Origin: Morchella semilibera
Lineage: Eukaryota > Ascomycota > Pezizomycetes > Pezizales > Morchellaceae
DNA length: 64,000 nt
Direction of reading: 5' to 3'
Assembly: GCA_009192285.1 (NCBI GenBank)
Contig: WBVU01000004.1
Location: 1,510,001-1,574,000 of the forward strand
Shown: positions 33,792 through 48,222 of the stretch, one piece after another
Numbering within the stretch: the stretch's first letter is position 1
How the letters are laid out: each line of letters starts with the position of its first letter
The notes under the pieces: model-generated
The model's database searches: none
The model's input: only the letters and a program-made list of their open reading frames with translations
Told to the model about the DNA's origin: nothing
Program-made: the position numbers and the translations under genes

Positions 33792-36700
33792 TCACTTTCT
33801 GTTTAAGTCGTCCAAGTAAATGTCCCCGCCTTCCGCATTAACCCATCTCCTCCATGCTTCTTCATATGCATCCTCTAAATCGCTAACCCAACGTCTTGTA
33901 TCAAACAGTGCGCTTTTCCATCTGTGCTCGAATAGAATCTTTCTGACACTGCTTAGCTCCCCATTTCCCCTCCCTTCCTCTCCATAAACCAGACCCTCTG
34001 CCAACTCAACGGCACGATTTTCGTATTCGTCTTCGCTAGCGACTATCAGGCTATTTGCGGCTGCTTTACCTTCTACTGTTTGCGGGACTGCCGCCCGAAG
34101 GATACTTGCTGCTATTCGGGAGCACATCTTGTATTGGTGACGAGGGAATGTTAAAAGTGGCGTTCCAGACCAAAGCACGTCTGCCGCCGTGGTATGTGCG
34201 TTGCATTCGGGTGTGTCGAGAAATACGTCGCAGACCTGGGCCCTTGATATATGTTGAAGCTTGGGCGCAACATCAGTAAATTTTATGCGCGAAGTGACCT
34301 CTTCACCAGCCCATTCCCTGGCCAAAGCTTTGAGATTCGTTTCTCCAAGATCAGGGAAACGTAGAAGCCATAGCACGGCCTTCGGGACACGGGCAAGGAT
34401 GCGGAGCCACGTCCGAAATGTTGTGGGCTCAATCTAAAAAATGTCAAGAGAGTTTCTTTCTCACTGAACGGATATTTGAAACATACCTTGTACAGCTGAT
34501 TGAAATTGCCAAGAATCACAGCGTCGGACGGTAACTCCGGGAACAACTCCTTTCTCTTTGCCCACCTTCTTACTTGCTCCTCTTCCCAACTCAATTGTCT
34601 TGATCTGGAGTCTGGTGCACTCTGCCTGTGATCGCAACAAAAGAAGGTATACTTCGCAAAGACTATATTCTCTGAATACACCCAATCGTCATTATCTTCA
34701 CTTGCCCCCTCGTGCCCGTCATCCTCAAGCCCAACGTTCCGTCTTGATGGCCTCAAAGTTCTGGCTGGGACAGCTGTGGAGTCAGCATATATATAATCGC
34801 ACCAATCGGCGCCAAGTGTGCCGGCAAACCCCATGAAACTCATTTGAATTGGTGCTGGCCTAGCTGCAAAAACCTCGTTTCGGGCGCCCCGGGTAAAGCC
34901 ATTAAGATTGATCAATATATGAATACCATCTTCAACTATCTGTCGGACTAAGCGGTCAGGTCCCCAGGTATGCGCGTCATAAAATACTGGTGCCTCCCTC
35001 TCAATCTGTTTCCGATGATCCGAATTGTCGCTAGCTGTGGTAGCGTAACAGTAGGCTCTCGCTCGTGCCGGATTATGCAGTCCAAAAACAGATTGCATCA
35101 GATGCGCAAGTGGGTGGTTATTAAAGTCAGAAGATACATAACCAATCTTGAGGTACGGTGCAGGTGGCGCCGGGGGAGGATAGACATGGGCAGGGAGCCA
35201 TGGTGCTCGGAGCGTTGAACACGATATACGCAGTCCATTTCGTTGAGATATTTGGCGTACTTGCTTTGCAGATAACGGGCAAGTAAAGGTATGGAAAGGT
35301 AGAACTGTTGGGGCGCTAGGGGTGGTTAAGTTGGTTGGAACTGTGGGCCTAGGGTATTCTCTCTTTGACTTATCAAGCCCTTGCACATATTTCTCTTGAT
35401 ACCACCTCCACACTATCCTTCGAGATGCTCGCTCGATTATCCTAATGACTTTAGCTCCCTCGTACGGTTTTCCGGCCCAGCCCTCAATGGTTCTCCTCAG
35501 AGTAATCCTTCTCTCTTCCGACCAATTCGATCCATCTGCTCTTTCAAGCTCCCTGAGTAAAAGCTCTGCCGTCTCCCCAGAAACAACTCCTTTACCCCAG
35601 GCTTCACCTTCTTTAAGTTGTTTCTCCACGATCTGCACCACTCTCTTCATCCAACCACTAGATACAGTGCCATTGCCCTTAGAGTCAATCAAGCGTTGAT
35701 TGTCGTCCACGTGCCATCTATCTCTATCATCCCTGACTATACCACCTCTTCCTTTCCAGTCGCATACACTGTTTAGAGCGTTCGCCAAACCGCACACAGC
35801 CTCCGCAAAATCCGGATTAACCTCAACGGCCCTACGGTAATACCCGATAGCGTCCCCGATCCTTCCTTGATCCTTTACTGCGTTCGCTAGGTTTGCGAGA
35901 GCAATATCGAATTTAGGGTCACAGCTGACTGCCTGTTCATACATCTTAATCGCCGCGTTTAACTGATTGATATCCTTAAGCAAGCTGCCTAGATTTGTGT
36001 AAAGGTGTGCGTGTCGTGAGTCTAAGTTGAGACCGTAGTAATAATAATCCAACGCAAGTCTAACTCCTGCTCCGATACCGGGGACCTGTGGGTGCGGTAA
36101 CGGAGCCACGATGAGTGGTGAGGCTGGCTGGACACTTGCAAGTAATATTCCAACATTGTTCGCCGTTGACGGGCTTGGATGGAGTGAAAGGGAAAGGTAA
36201 TATAGCGCCAAGATATCCTTTACTTCTGCAGTAGACCTAGGTACACCTAAGGTGCTTCCGGAAGACATGCCATCTTGAAAGATCTTTGCTAGTGATAGTA
36301 GCGAGTTACTGGTTGTTGAAATTGCTGCCCGCTTGGCTGCCGGGTTTTGAATATCACGGAGACCGGGAAGTTCGCCGTCTGGCTGGAAAACAAGTTGTGC
36401 AGTACGAATGGCGGCTTGTGGGGTCAAGAGAACGGGCCCATGGACAGCATTCGTTATCAAACCCTCAGGTACGGCAATACCCTCGATAGAAGCTTTAAGG
36501 ACGACAAGAATACGGTTTATCAAACCCCTAACACCACCTCTCTGCATACCCGCACCGAGAAGTATGGCCTGCTCAAACGCTCTCGCAGCCCCAGCGTTAT
36601 CGCCCAATTGATACAGCGTATTTCCTTTAGCATGTATCAAACCAAGCATACGGCCATTTTCAGATGCCGGTATCATATACTCGCCCAGACCATAACTCAG

Positions 36701-39082
36701 AATGTTATGAGTCCTGGTAAATCGGCTGACATCACCTTCGTCATAATCAAAATGAATATCGGATGCTGTTTGAACCGATTCATCGCTCGAAGAACTACTG
36801 AAGCTTGGATTTCGTGCGGTAAACCGACCCGGTCGACGTAGTGATACTTCGACAAAATTGATTATATCAACAGCTTCTTTACCACGATGGGCACCACAAA
36901 GCAGCCCAACTAAATGTTCAACAGCTTCGAAATAACTAGGTCTTTTTTTAACTGCTCGATGCCAGTATTTTTCTGCCTCTTCACGGCGGCCTAGGGAAAG
37001 GAGCGTTGCGGCTAGGTTTGATAATGCCTCAACGTGACTTTTTTAACAGCGTTAGTTTCATCATAAAGTAGAACCAATAAAGATAAGAATTTACTTTTCA
37101 TCCACCTCCAATATCCTCAAGTACCACCACATAGCCCTAGGCAAATCACCCAATCCCTATGTCAAAAATCAGTACCCGCGAAATCTATCCAAATCCCAAG
37201 ACGTGTACAAACATATGCTAAGCAGCCCCCTAAAAGCATCCCATCCGACCATGTCCAGCCACTCTCTGCACAATATGAATTCAACATCTCTAATGCTGTC
37301 CCAGCCAATCCTACAGCTGATCCTGGTGGGTTCGGTATGCCGAGGCCATTATGAGGGGATAAATTTAGTGACCAAGGCTCAGATCCTCCAATCCCACCCG
37401 AAGCACGGTGTAGTGGACTAGCAGAATAACAATCTACCGGTTGTTTTTTTTGTCAAATATTGGACACCGCCATTCCAACCCTCAACATTCCCGTTATCAA
37501 CCAGGTCGTCGCTCCCATCGTGTATTGTGACACCATCATTGCGAAGTAGGTATCCATCATTGTTGCTAAATAATAGGTGTGAGTGTGATGAAGAAGTCCC
37601 GATCCGGGAATGATTTAGTTCTTGTGCTGGACTAGGCCGCATCCGTTTTGACCTATCCCCATCTTCCCTGCGTGTAGCAAATCCATCATGTATCCCATGT
37701 TGATCTGGAGGGAAAGCTATTTGCCCACTCAGGGAAGGTTGGGGACGTACCCCATTGGGCCTCCAGATGTTTGTTTGAGGTTGGATAGGACGATACGTGC
37801 CCGGCCTCGATGATCCATTGTTGACACGTGATCTGTCCCCAGTTTGTGCACGGGCCTCTGTTTGTCGGTGTTGCTCTTGCACCGACGCTAAGAGTTTAAC
37901 ATACACGCCATGGGCCCATGCCAACACTTTATCGCGATTTACTCTGTTCGGGATCATCATGCCGTGTGATTGCGTGTCAAGCTGAAGATGTTGAAGTTGG
38001 GCCTCGGGGGTACCTGCCGGCGGAACCGACAGGCCATATTGTGTCGTTAGGTGTTGTGGGAATGGCACCGATACAGAGTCAACCGCAGGGATTTGATGTT
38101 GCCAAATGTTTGCATTGTCAATTTGCTGGGGTGGGTTATATATGGAATTTATCTGATAGACTGGTGCTTGTGGGAGTTGGTTTTGAGCGGGATTACCGTT
38201 TCCCCAGGCACCATAATGGCCATAAAAATTACTATCCCGAGGAACATCATTGTAGTGACCAATATCCATAAAACCATTCATGTCCTCACATGAAGCTGTT
38301 GGGGGGGTAATGGGGCTATAAAACGCCTGGAAGCCATACGGTTTTCCACCAGCATATAGGTTGTCCGCTGCTATAGGATGCATTTGTTCTTGTCGTAAGA
38401 GAAATTCACGTACGTACGGGTCCAAGTTGTCATTAACTGGAATCTGAACCTGATTGTTGCAGTTGGTAGACCACATTATTGTTGGATCCATACACCCGCT
38501 CCCCAGATTTATATCGGCCCCTCTGAGCGCCAATGTACCCTCCCACGATTGATTTCCCTGGGTGCCAACGCCCTGCCATCGAGGGCTTTGGTCAAGTTGA
38601 AGATGTTGCTGTTGTTGTTGAACGTTAGATTGTGGTGTCGGAAGTAGAATTTGTTTTGTGGGTCTGATTGTTGACCATTCTATTGGGGTAGCATCGTAGG
38701 CAGCGGCCAATGTTCCTTGGGGTGTTTTTCGGCGAAGCAGATTCTCCTGGTATGTATGCTGGGACGGTACAGGTATTAACGAGGGTGATGAGTGTCCACG
38801 ATATAAAGATAATGGGCGAGTTGACATGGCTTCTTGCGCGAAACCGGACTGTTGCGTTTGTGGTTGTAGTAGTAGTTTGTTGTAATGTTGAAACGAGCTG
38901 TAGGGCGTCGTTGAGGGACTAAGAAGAGAAGGGTACGAGAGTTGAGCATGGGCAGCGTTGGCTGCTGCTGCTGCTGCTGCTGATGCAGGGGTGTTTGTGG
39001 CAGAAGCAGAGGCAGCCACAGCAGCAGTCGAATGAGGCCCCGACTGGTCAAACTGCCGTTGCAAGGAATGGTGAAAGAGCAT
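33792..39082 (-). CDS. O-GlcNAc transferase-like protein (TPR plus GT41 catalytic domain)
   Basis: Likely UDP-GlcNAc:protein glycosyltransferase of family GT41 (OGT/SPINDLY type). Exons on the minus strand: 39082 to about 37440, 37417-37213, 37156-37095, 37037-34487 and 34433-33792, giving roughly 1,700 residues. The first 550 residues are Gln/Ser/Pro-rich with one ordered-looking patch (RVNRDKVLAWAHGVYVKLLA). TPR repeats follow (GMLLGGCLAYGLGDLPRAMW, HLYTNLGSLLKDINQLNAAI, FDIALANLANAVKDQGRIGD). The catalytic region has KIGYVSSDFNNHPLAHLMQS, GIHILINLNGFTRGARNEVF, RPAPIQMSFMGFAGT, GNFNQLYKIEPTTFRTWLRI and CDVFLDTPECNAHTTAADVL, all characteristic of OGT, including the conserved His of NHPxxHLMQ and Lys of FNQLYK. 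The junction of the first exon to 37417 is unresolved: the acceptor needs two carried bases and no obvious donor supplies them. Confidence 0.88.
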
Positions 39083-42000
39083 CTCGAGAGATTAGATACT
39101 CACTGGGTACTCGGTGCTACTACAGAATACCGATAGCACGTACTACTGCGACTACTACTTGGGAGGCTCTAAGGCTGAAGGAAGCTGATCGTTGATGTAA
39201 AGTTTGCAACTGTCAGCAGCCGCGGGAAGGCAGCGACGGGAGACAGCGACGGCGGTTTCGTCTTCGTCGGGGACTCCTGTTCGGACGATTGCTGCATTAA
39301 TTAGCTAGTTCCGTCTGGCGGTTTGTCCTCTGTGATCTTGTGGTCCTTTTTTCTCCTGCCTGATCGCTGCGCAGCGCCTCTCTCTTGTTGATGATCTTCC
39401 AATGCCTCTTTGCTCTTCTTCTATTACGCTCTCCACCAACCAACCACCTTCTGGATTTCTGCTCTATCTTCTTCGTCCCCCCACGGCCTGTACACTTCCT
39501 TTTTTATTATTAATTTTTTTTTCGATTTTAATTTGACTTTCCTCCTCTTCTGTTTATTTACTTTTTCTCCTTCTTTTTCAGAGCGTCGACGAGCAATCGA
39601 GCGATAGGTGGGGAGAGACTGATGAGGATATGTGTAGGCATGTAGACTGCAAGAGGGGGGGGAGGCATGTGAGTGAGCGGCCACCACCTTTTCTCTCTCT
39701 TTTCCCCTTCTCCACAATCTCAGGATCCGCTTACCTTAAGACACCCCCAAACTCAGATACCCATCCACTCAACTGAGAAAACGACCCCCCTCCCTCTAAT
39801 AGGTATTGGTCTTTGTCCGCACCACCCTCTGCCTGGTTTTCGTGCGTATTCCTCCTCGAATACTTGTTCTGCAGAATTTATCCTCCCTTAATTCCAGCCT
39901 GTAAACGAGGGGAAGTAACAACACAGTGTCTGTATCCTCCCAAAGCAGCAAGGGCAAGGAAAAGCAAAAAAAAAAAAAAAAAAGTGGGATGAGAGAGTGT
40001 GAGAGAAAAAGAAAAAGGGCGAAATAAATGAGTCGATTTCTGTGTGAAGGGATTGACGTACATGTACATACCTTATGTGGTGATGATGATTGACGCTGCC
40101 CCCCCTCTAGCGCTATGAGCCAAGGACTTGGGGCACTCTAGAGTAGAGGTATCGTTCTTCATTGCACTCAGCAACCCACTCAACTCAACCTCACCTGCTC
40201 ACTTTTACTGCCTACTCCGCCTTAATGTTACAGGTATAAACTCTTGTCTACCGTACACGAACTACTCTCAAGGCGTTACGCACGTTCCTCTATGACACCA
40301 GTCCAAATGAGAATTCGCCGATCTTGAAAGGGCAACAAGGATTCACTCGTGTTAGAAGGTTGAAGGTCGATTTCTAAACGGTCACATAAAAAAACGGTAT
40401 TTGGACCTCGGCAGATCAGGAGAGAAGATATTGTACATATACAGATACGTACATGTATCTACTACATTATAGGTACAGCAGGAATTGAAGAAAAGCTAAA
40501 ACACAAAGATTTATGGAAGGAATCAAGAGGGTTCATGCTGACGCTGATCATACATCTTACGAACGCAGCCAAGAACGGATGCGCAAGGGCAACCCAAGCA
40601 TGGACAAGCTCAGCAGTCCTTGACTTTTTTTTTTTTTCCGTGGCGTATCTTAGACGGCGGGAAGAAGGCTTGGTTGGCGCCCAACACAAGCGTTGAAATG
40701 ACGCCCTTTTACATACAACAAACGGCTTCCCCTGCCTACAGAATTCCAAAGAAAAAAAATCCCAATGTATGTACCTATCGTAGGTGAAAGGAATAGGTAT
40801 GCCATAAAGACGAACTGTCTTAAGTGAGAATGATCATCAATCATTTCGGTCTGTGATCTATGTGCTATTTCAACACTTTTCCCTCACTACATGCAACTAC
40901 CCCCTTCGAATGTTTATCTTGCGTTGATCTTAACTCATATGTACCTACTGTATGTATGCACACTGCCAGCTTACCTACGGCAACAACCATCATACTGCAT
41001 ATTGCACACAATTCTTTCCTATGCCTGCCTCCGTCTCATGCCGGTGTTCTTTAAGCTAACCCAAATTGTATCTCAAAGGACTGCAAAGTGGTATCTAGAG
41101 TAAGTACTTTCAAACTACTCAAATGCCTACCCTACGATAGGTACAGACAGTATCTTAGGCCTACACTTACCCAAATTAGAAATTGCCAGTCGGAACCTTC
41201 TTTTTTCTCGAAGCCTTCTTTTCCCTCATGCAGGGAAATGTGAAAGGTGGTGGAGGGAAACCGTTGAACGGAAAAAATATGCGCCGGTCGGTAAGTTGAG
41301 ATGCAGTCTCCCGTTTCTACTCTAGACCACAGCACCGGTAGCGGCCGTCTGCTTAGCCTAAAGTTTAATCACCACGATAAAGAAACATGCGACCTACACA
41401 AGGCTAAAAGCTCTATGGTTGTAACTCCTACATCAGAGGGTCAGACACGCGCGTCCCAATCTCCACCATAACCAGAAATAGATCCAACATTTAGATACTC
41501 CTCAGGACCCTGAACTTATCAGCGCGATGGATAAAATTTGGATATGAACGTATATGTATTATATTAAAATACTTAGACAACGTTGGTGGTCGCGCAAATT
41601 TGATTTTGATCCAAACATATATATACACATGCAATAAACATACCAAGCCGGGTAGTCGAAAAAACCGTTGTCGATCCGACCAGTAAACCCAGGGACGAAA
41701 CAGTGCCCCGGAGGAACAACAACCCACAACCTAGACTTGTGACATGGGCGGTGGTTTATGAAACAAATTACAATGAAAATGGCGCTCGGGTTTTTGCAGA
41801 TCTTTCTACAGCTGATACAACTGAAGGGGGGTTGCTCCGGTGGAAGAATTAAGGCTCTCTTGATCCCTCAGGTGAGAGGGAAGAAGCTACATATGTACTC
41901 AATGTATGGAGGCGACACGATGCAGCGTGTGGTAAAAGAAGCATGGGAAGAGTCCTATTGGCGATTCAAGCCTATCTCTCGTTGTATTGGGCCGGCCTTG

Positions 42001-45000
42001 GCAAATGCAAATGGCTCCAGAATGCATCTATTCAGTACAAAACGAGTGATTCCTGGTGATTGGTGGGATGGATGGATTTCAATTTGGTCCTAACAAAATT
42101 CAGTAGCTACATATACATGTAAGTCTGTATGTGCAAAAACAAACCCTTTCCTCTCAACCAAAACATCCAAGAATAGAGGTTAGAGGCCATAGAACTGTTC
42201 TCCTCTTAATTCTCTATTAACCTAAGGCCTCTAAATAAGAATACTTTGTGTTGTGGTCGGGAGATAGATTTGGTTTTTACCAACCCCGTTGTCGTGCAGC
42301 TATGCAGTCGACGGTATGCATAACTGGCCTCCGAGATGCATATATACAGTATGTACTCATAGATTCGGCACCATCCTCTTGGACATTCCATCCCGGCTAG
42401 CTGAGAAAGGAGACTGCCTTAGAGTATTTTCGGTGCTGCCCGTTCGATAACATGAAATACATGTATGTTCACATCTGCCGAGAACGGGCCAAGAAAACCC
42501 TTACTAATCACATCTCACTAATGTGGCTTGCAGAGAGAGATGGGGGATCTTGGTAACGTCAAGATCTTAAGGGTGTGAATTCCTTTTTCTAGCTCGGCCA
42601 CGTGCTTGTCGTATTCCAGTAGACCAAAACTTAATAGCCACAAATATCTTGTCACGGGCGACATCTCCTATATACCCAAAATTAACAATAAATTAATAGT
42701 TTAGTCAACCGACCTTGCAATTAATTGGTTTTAATGCAGCTTAACGGTCCTTAGATAGGTGTGGGGGCTGTTCCCGCTCAGTTGGGGCACTCATTGCTTC
42801 TGTATTGAATTATTTGTGTGTATTGAGCTCTTTTTATGTGTAGAGACTCTAATATGCGGATCAAGCTTTACTCACTCACCTTTAGAGCCTACGAGTACAT
42901 GTACCTGCATACAGGGATGTACTATACATTTCGGAAACTTATTCTCGCCGCAAGTACATATATGTAAGTACGAGCTCTCCAAGACTTAATTCATAATGGG
43001 TCGTACACGGATCTATACGTCTTAGTTTCTCCCCTTTCGATTGGCAACGATGAGGCTTGAATGGGTTTAACAGTCGGTGCCTTCTGTCCGCGAGTCTATT
43101 GTTTGTGCAGTGTAATAGACAGTGACAGATTAGCTCTAGAGCTTATAGGTGCTCGTAGTTGCCTAGCTATGAATAATAATCCGAAAAATGATTCCCAACC
43201 GTAAAAAAAAAGAAAAAGGAAAAGGAAAGAACCACTGCTCACCACAAAACGTGACGCAGGTACATGTAGTCTAGAAGACGAAAAAGGGTTCGTTACCTTT
43301 ATTGTTCATAGCTACATGTACATGTACTCATCTGTGCAAGGGTCGGATACGTATATATATACAGATTATTATTTTATATCAAACAGTAAGGAGCCCATGC
43401 AAGAAGTCACTTTATAATTACTCTCACCTTAATTCCCAGTTGTAACTCAAGGACGAATACGCCACCCCACGGACCCACATTGGATTAGTCTCCCTGGGCT
43501 ACACTTTGATTCAAATATATGTACTTAATGGATACTCAGAGCTCCTGCGAAACTTTGAAAGTGATTTGTAACTTAGGAGCTGGATTTTGTGCCTGGGTAG
43601 GAACACCTTCCCGTAGGGACCTGCTAGGAGCAATGTACGGTCGGCATTGGAGCAGCGACGAAACTGATAGAACGACGGGCAGGGGGGTACTCTAGGAGGG
43701 TCAAATAGCGGCGCTCAGGCTGATATCAAGTAGCATGATTGCTGAACTACGCTGTTTCGTTGTTTACGGTACGTACATCGATATATCGTTGCTCTCGAGG
43801 CAACTGGAGTACCTCCTGGCCAATCGCATTATTTCTCTTCGGATTTTAAGGGTTTAGAGATCTGAACCTACCCCCTTAATTCAGATTAAAAACCTGGAAG
43901 GCACTTTTCTAAGTTTTCTTACTCCAAATTCCACCGAGATCTCAAATAAACTCCTACGGGAATTTATTCATTCCCGATGAATATTAACACGAGACTTTCC
44001 ACCGTTATAACTGAGACCGGTTTATATTAAATAAATAGACACCTGAAGACTAGCCCCTTTTAACTTATGCTATATATGTATCCTTAAGATCCCTAGCGAC
44101 CGAAAAAAAAAAAAAAAAAAACTAAAAACTAAAAACTAAAACTAAAATAGGTTAATGGTTGTGATATTCTTGTATATAGATCAGCAGTGTATACAGGCAG
44201 GAAGCTAAAGTTTCGGGGAGCTTTACTTTTAGGAGAAACTGGCGTGAATTGTGATTGGAACCGCGGGTATATGTATGTATATACAATTGTGAGCATAAAA
44301 ATAAGTCGGGGAAAACGGAGCACGTTTCAAATAAGCACTATACCTAGAGGTTCTATGCAGAAAATACTAGATATCGAAGAGTAGGAATATGAGTCTGTGA
44401 TATGTCCTTTGAATTCGGGTTGGGGGTAATACTGATCATGAAAAAACTAGAACGAGATTGTTATAATCATGTGACCTGAATTGGATAATAGACGAATACA
44501 TGTAGTCAGCTTACCTGTCTATATCGACACCCCCAAACTGAATATCTGTTCAGGCTCGATATTATCTGAAAAGCCCAATACCTAGTAGAGGGATTGTGGC
44601 CTAGTAACTAAAACGAGTGATCGTGTGTGCATGGATAACGTTTTTTTTTTGTTTACATCATTAATTGTATCCAGCCCTTAGGGCGCTATGACAAGCATGG
44701 ATAACGTTAGTTGGGAGTTACCAACAACCATAAACTCCAAATTAACCAGCTTAAGCCCGTCTGATATGACCTTATTCATCTGAGTGCGACGGGTCTTGTG
44801 GCTCTATCTGTTTAACCGAAATCTAGATATCAAAAGTTAAGTTAACTTAAGTAATTGCTGTATCAATCAACCTCGTCAGGGCCTTGGATGTTGCGTTAGG
44901 TATTTATGCATTCGACCGATATCAAACAACTGTTGAACCCTCCAGAGCTTAAGCTCGGTGTGTATATGTTGAACGCTGTAAGGCCTGAGCTGTGAGGTAG

Positions 45001-47600
45001 CTATAGCTTATCGAGAGGTCTTTCTGAAGGCCATGAAGCTGCATGCATGTAACTATATGCGCTTGCCACGTCATGTATCAATCGGCTGCGGATGCATTGG
45101 TAAGCTCGTTCCCAGATCAGAGTCCTACGCACGTTGCATGAAAAGCAATCTGCCCGTTGGGGGGGTGGACACGAGACTACACGTACATTTTAGCATACAC
45201 GATAGCATGGAATGACCCGATGAGTATATACGTATATGTACTTGCTTTTGGGATCATACGAACGAACGGTAGGCGAGAACTATATACTCACCTTGCTTCA
45301 CCAACATTCCACACACTCATGTTCAAACAGTATTCTCGCTCGACCATACATGTATACATACATGTATGCCGATTAGTCTAGACACCCTAGAAATCACATT
45401 ATCACTCCAGAGTTTTTCACGGTCAAGTAGTGTTATAATCTAAGTGATTGCTTCCTTAATTGCCCTGTCGTAAAGGGTGGGCTTGGGCTACATCATAATC
45501 TGGTTTGTACATGTACATGTATTCAGGTGCTGGCGGTTTAAAACTCGAGCAACACGTAATAAGAGTTTGAGGGTAGAGTTAGCTCTAAACTAACTATAGC
45601 CGGTGGGCAACAAGCCAAAAAAAGATAACGTTAAATATTGTTACTGCCCGCACTGTATACTCTTACAGGTAGCAATAGTATATATTAAGATGTTATACCA
45701 AATATCTGTCAGAGAAGACTAAAAACACCCCAAACGTACCCCCGGACCCAAATAAACGTGTTCGAATGTAGTGCTCGGCATATTTAGCCAGGTACCTATG
45801 GCTTGTCGACCGGCCTCTAAACAGGTGTAAACCGCCGAGCTCTACCGACTTCGTACCACCATAAGTTTCAGATATTCTCCATGCTACAGTTAATTGATTT
45901 CAAATGGTAACTGGATGACGTGAGTCTACTTTCCTTAAGAGGCATGTGTTATGCAAGAGTTATTTTTGGTTGGGAAGAACGAGTCATAGTTCATGATTCA
46001 GGCGGGTTTATTTCCCTTTTTTTTTTTTTTTTTTTACTTTCTAAAAATAAGAAACTTAATCCTAACAAAGTAGAAATATGATTGATATACTTTTAAACTT
46101 TTACGGAAAGCCGGCACCGTATATATCCTCCACTGCATATTCAATATGTCCGGATCGGCCTCAGCGGGAAAGTACCTACAGTAGATACGTACGTATATAC
46201 ACGTCAATTGATAACAGTACAAACCCGAAAGCATAAATCTTAGATGACAGATATGCAATCTAAAAGTCATAGTCTACTATACATGGACTACGGCCCCTCA
46301 GTGACTTCTTAAAGATAAATATGTAGGCAATACGATCCGCAGGGATTTGGGGGGGGGGCTTTATCAAGTTATGAAATATTTCCGTGCTCAAGTCCTAAGT
46401 AATTTATTATATATATTGATATGAATCCATAACAGCAATATACCAAGGGTCAGCCGAGCCTAAAACCGGCCCATTCTCTGGTGGACATTGTTTGGAGCGA
46501 GTCGAGTCGATGATAAATGGCGGTGCTGTGGCCTTATCAGATACACTTAAGGTTGCGTAAGAGAGCAGGAACTTAGGGAATAAGTGATGAACATGCCAAA
46601 GCATTTTGCAACAAATAGTAAGTCCTACCAACGACACACAGAGTCAATAATGAGTACAAGAAACAGGTTTACGGGGTGGGGCGCGTCGAAAACGAAGCTG
46701 GGTAGACAAGTAGTACCACAGACACGAAAGTTTGTTTGTTAAAGCCAGCCAGTTACTTGGATATCAAAACATATGGTTACTTTCTTTAAACCTCATGGTG
46801 AGCCCCGATGCGCTGTACAGTGGGCCAATGCAATCTCCGAGGACACAGGAATTTCCGCGATTGAGAGTGATATGTATTCAACCTCTCCTCTCCATGCTAG
46901 TCCCCAGAATATGTCGGGGGTTTTTCTACAATGCAATCTTTCAACAGTACAACCATTGAGATTGATTCGATTTCTATATAGATGATTAACAAGCGGATAC
47001 CGACTTTGGCCCAGATAAGTCCGCCACCCACTCGACAAAAAGTCACAAAAGTATGTTCTAATCAATTGGGTGCTGATTTTAGATCACAAGCAATCCCGTG
47101 GGTCACAGCGTTGCTGTTGATAGAAGGATGAGGGCATATAGCCACGTTTGGTAGGAGCCCGAATAGTTACTAATTATTATCAATAGTATACTTGATAAAA
47201 ACTATAAAGAAAAAACAAAAAAGAGAAAAAAGAAAGAAAGAAAAAACGCCGAAAGCCTAGATTCGACTATTTGAGTGAACTCTCCGGAGCAACAATCGAT
47301 CAGTCCGAGGGGATTTTATTATTTTATCCGTACATATTCTCGCTAGCTAATTATTACCACATATATATAGCTTTGAGGGGAAGAAGGGGGTGGGGTTCGG
47401 TGATGTCTCGAATACGGAAGTCACGACCTCTTCATATCAAGTGGCTATCCGTTACGGATCGTCATTTCTTTTAAACCACAGGGAAAAAAAAATCAAATAA
47501 AGGTCCGGGGCTAAAATCGAAAGTTCGCACTATTGTCAAAAGGTATATATGATCTTCCCAGAAAAAATAAATTATGCAGTTGCATCAAAAAAATAAAAAT
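39083..47600. other. Gene-free AT-rich block upstream of the OGT-like gene
   Basis: The first 800 bases include pyrimidine-rich sequence (39400-39600) and are the probable OGT promoter. From 40,000 on, no open frame has family character. The DNA is AT-rich, with TACATGTA palindromes (for example near 40059, 40449, 42113, 42896, 43314, 45348, 45509), poly-T near 46018, poly-A near 44104, and repeated short words. It looks like decayed repeat DNA. Confidence 0.55.
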
Positions 47601-48191
47601 TAAGGACGGTGCCAGCGTCGGCGCGCCAATACATAAACTGGTGATTGCGGGTGGTTGTGGTTGCGTTTGTGGTCCGACAGAAGTTGATCAAGAAGGATAA
47701 GATCTCAAGAAAGGAAGTCTTGGTTGAGACACTGCGTCGCCAAGTCTAATTCTCGGGGGAAAGAGAGGGATGGCGTCCAATAACCAGTATGACCGCAGTC
47801 TTCGGAGGTAACAATTCGGACAAACCCCAGATCCGTGATGGCCATCACCGGTGATGATCGGAGGGGAATTTCAACTTCGGAGCCGGCGGGGGAAGAGGCC
47901 CACGTCAGCTTTTTTTTTTCTTCGCCTTGGCTTTAAACGAGGACGTTACGAGAAAGCGCCCCGGCACCCGTACTTCGGATAAGAGTATATCCCAAAAGCA
48001 AGTAAGTTTCTTGTTTTTTTTCTTTCTTTTTTCTTTCTCGGGGTAGGGGTACGAAGGAGTCCATTGTTACACTCAGGAACCAAGTTGGTGGTTTGCGGTT
48101 TGAGGGTTTGAGGCACGTTCCAGCCCCTCGGTGAGTGGGAGTGACAAAATCATATGACAAGCAAGACAGAAGCCTGTGCCATGCTCAGTGC

Positions 48192-48222
48192 TCATTCACA
48201 TTCACATTCACTCACTCACTCA
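48192..48222. repeat. ATTCAC / ACTC microsatellite
   Basis: Three ATTCAC units pass directly into ACTC units. Confidence 0.75.

Noticed and set aside
41758-42093. 111-codon plus-strand open frame
   Set aside because: Lies in AT-rich gene-free DNA. It has no recognisable domain, no CT-rich leader and no splice continuation.
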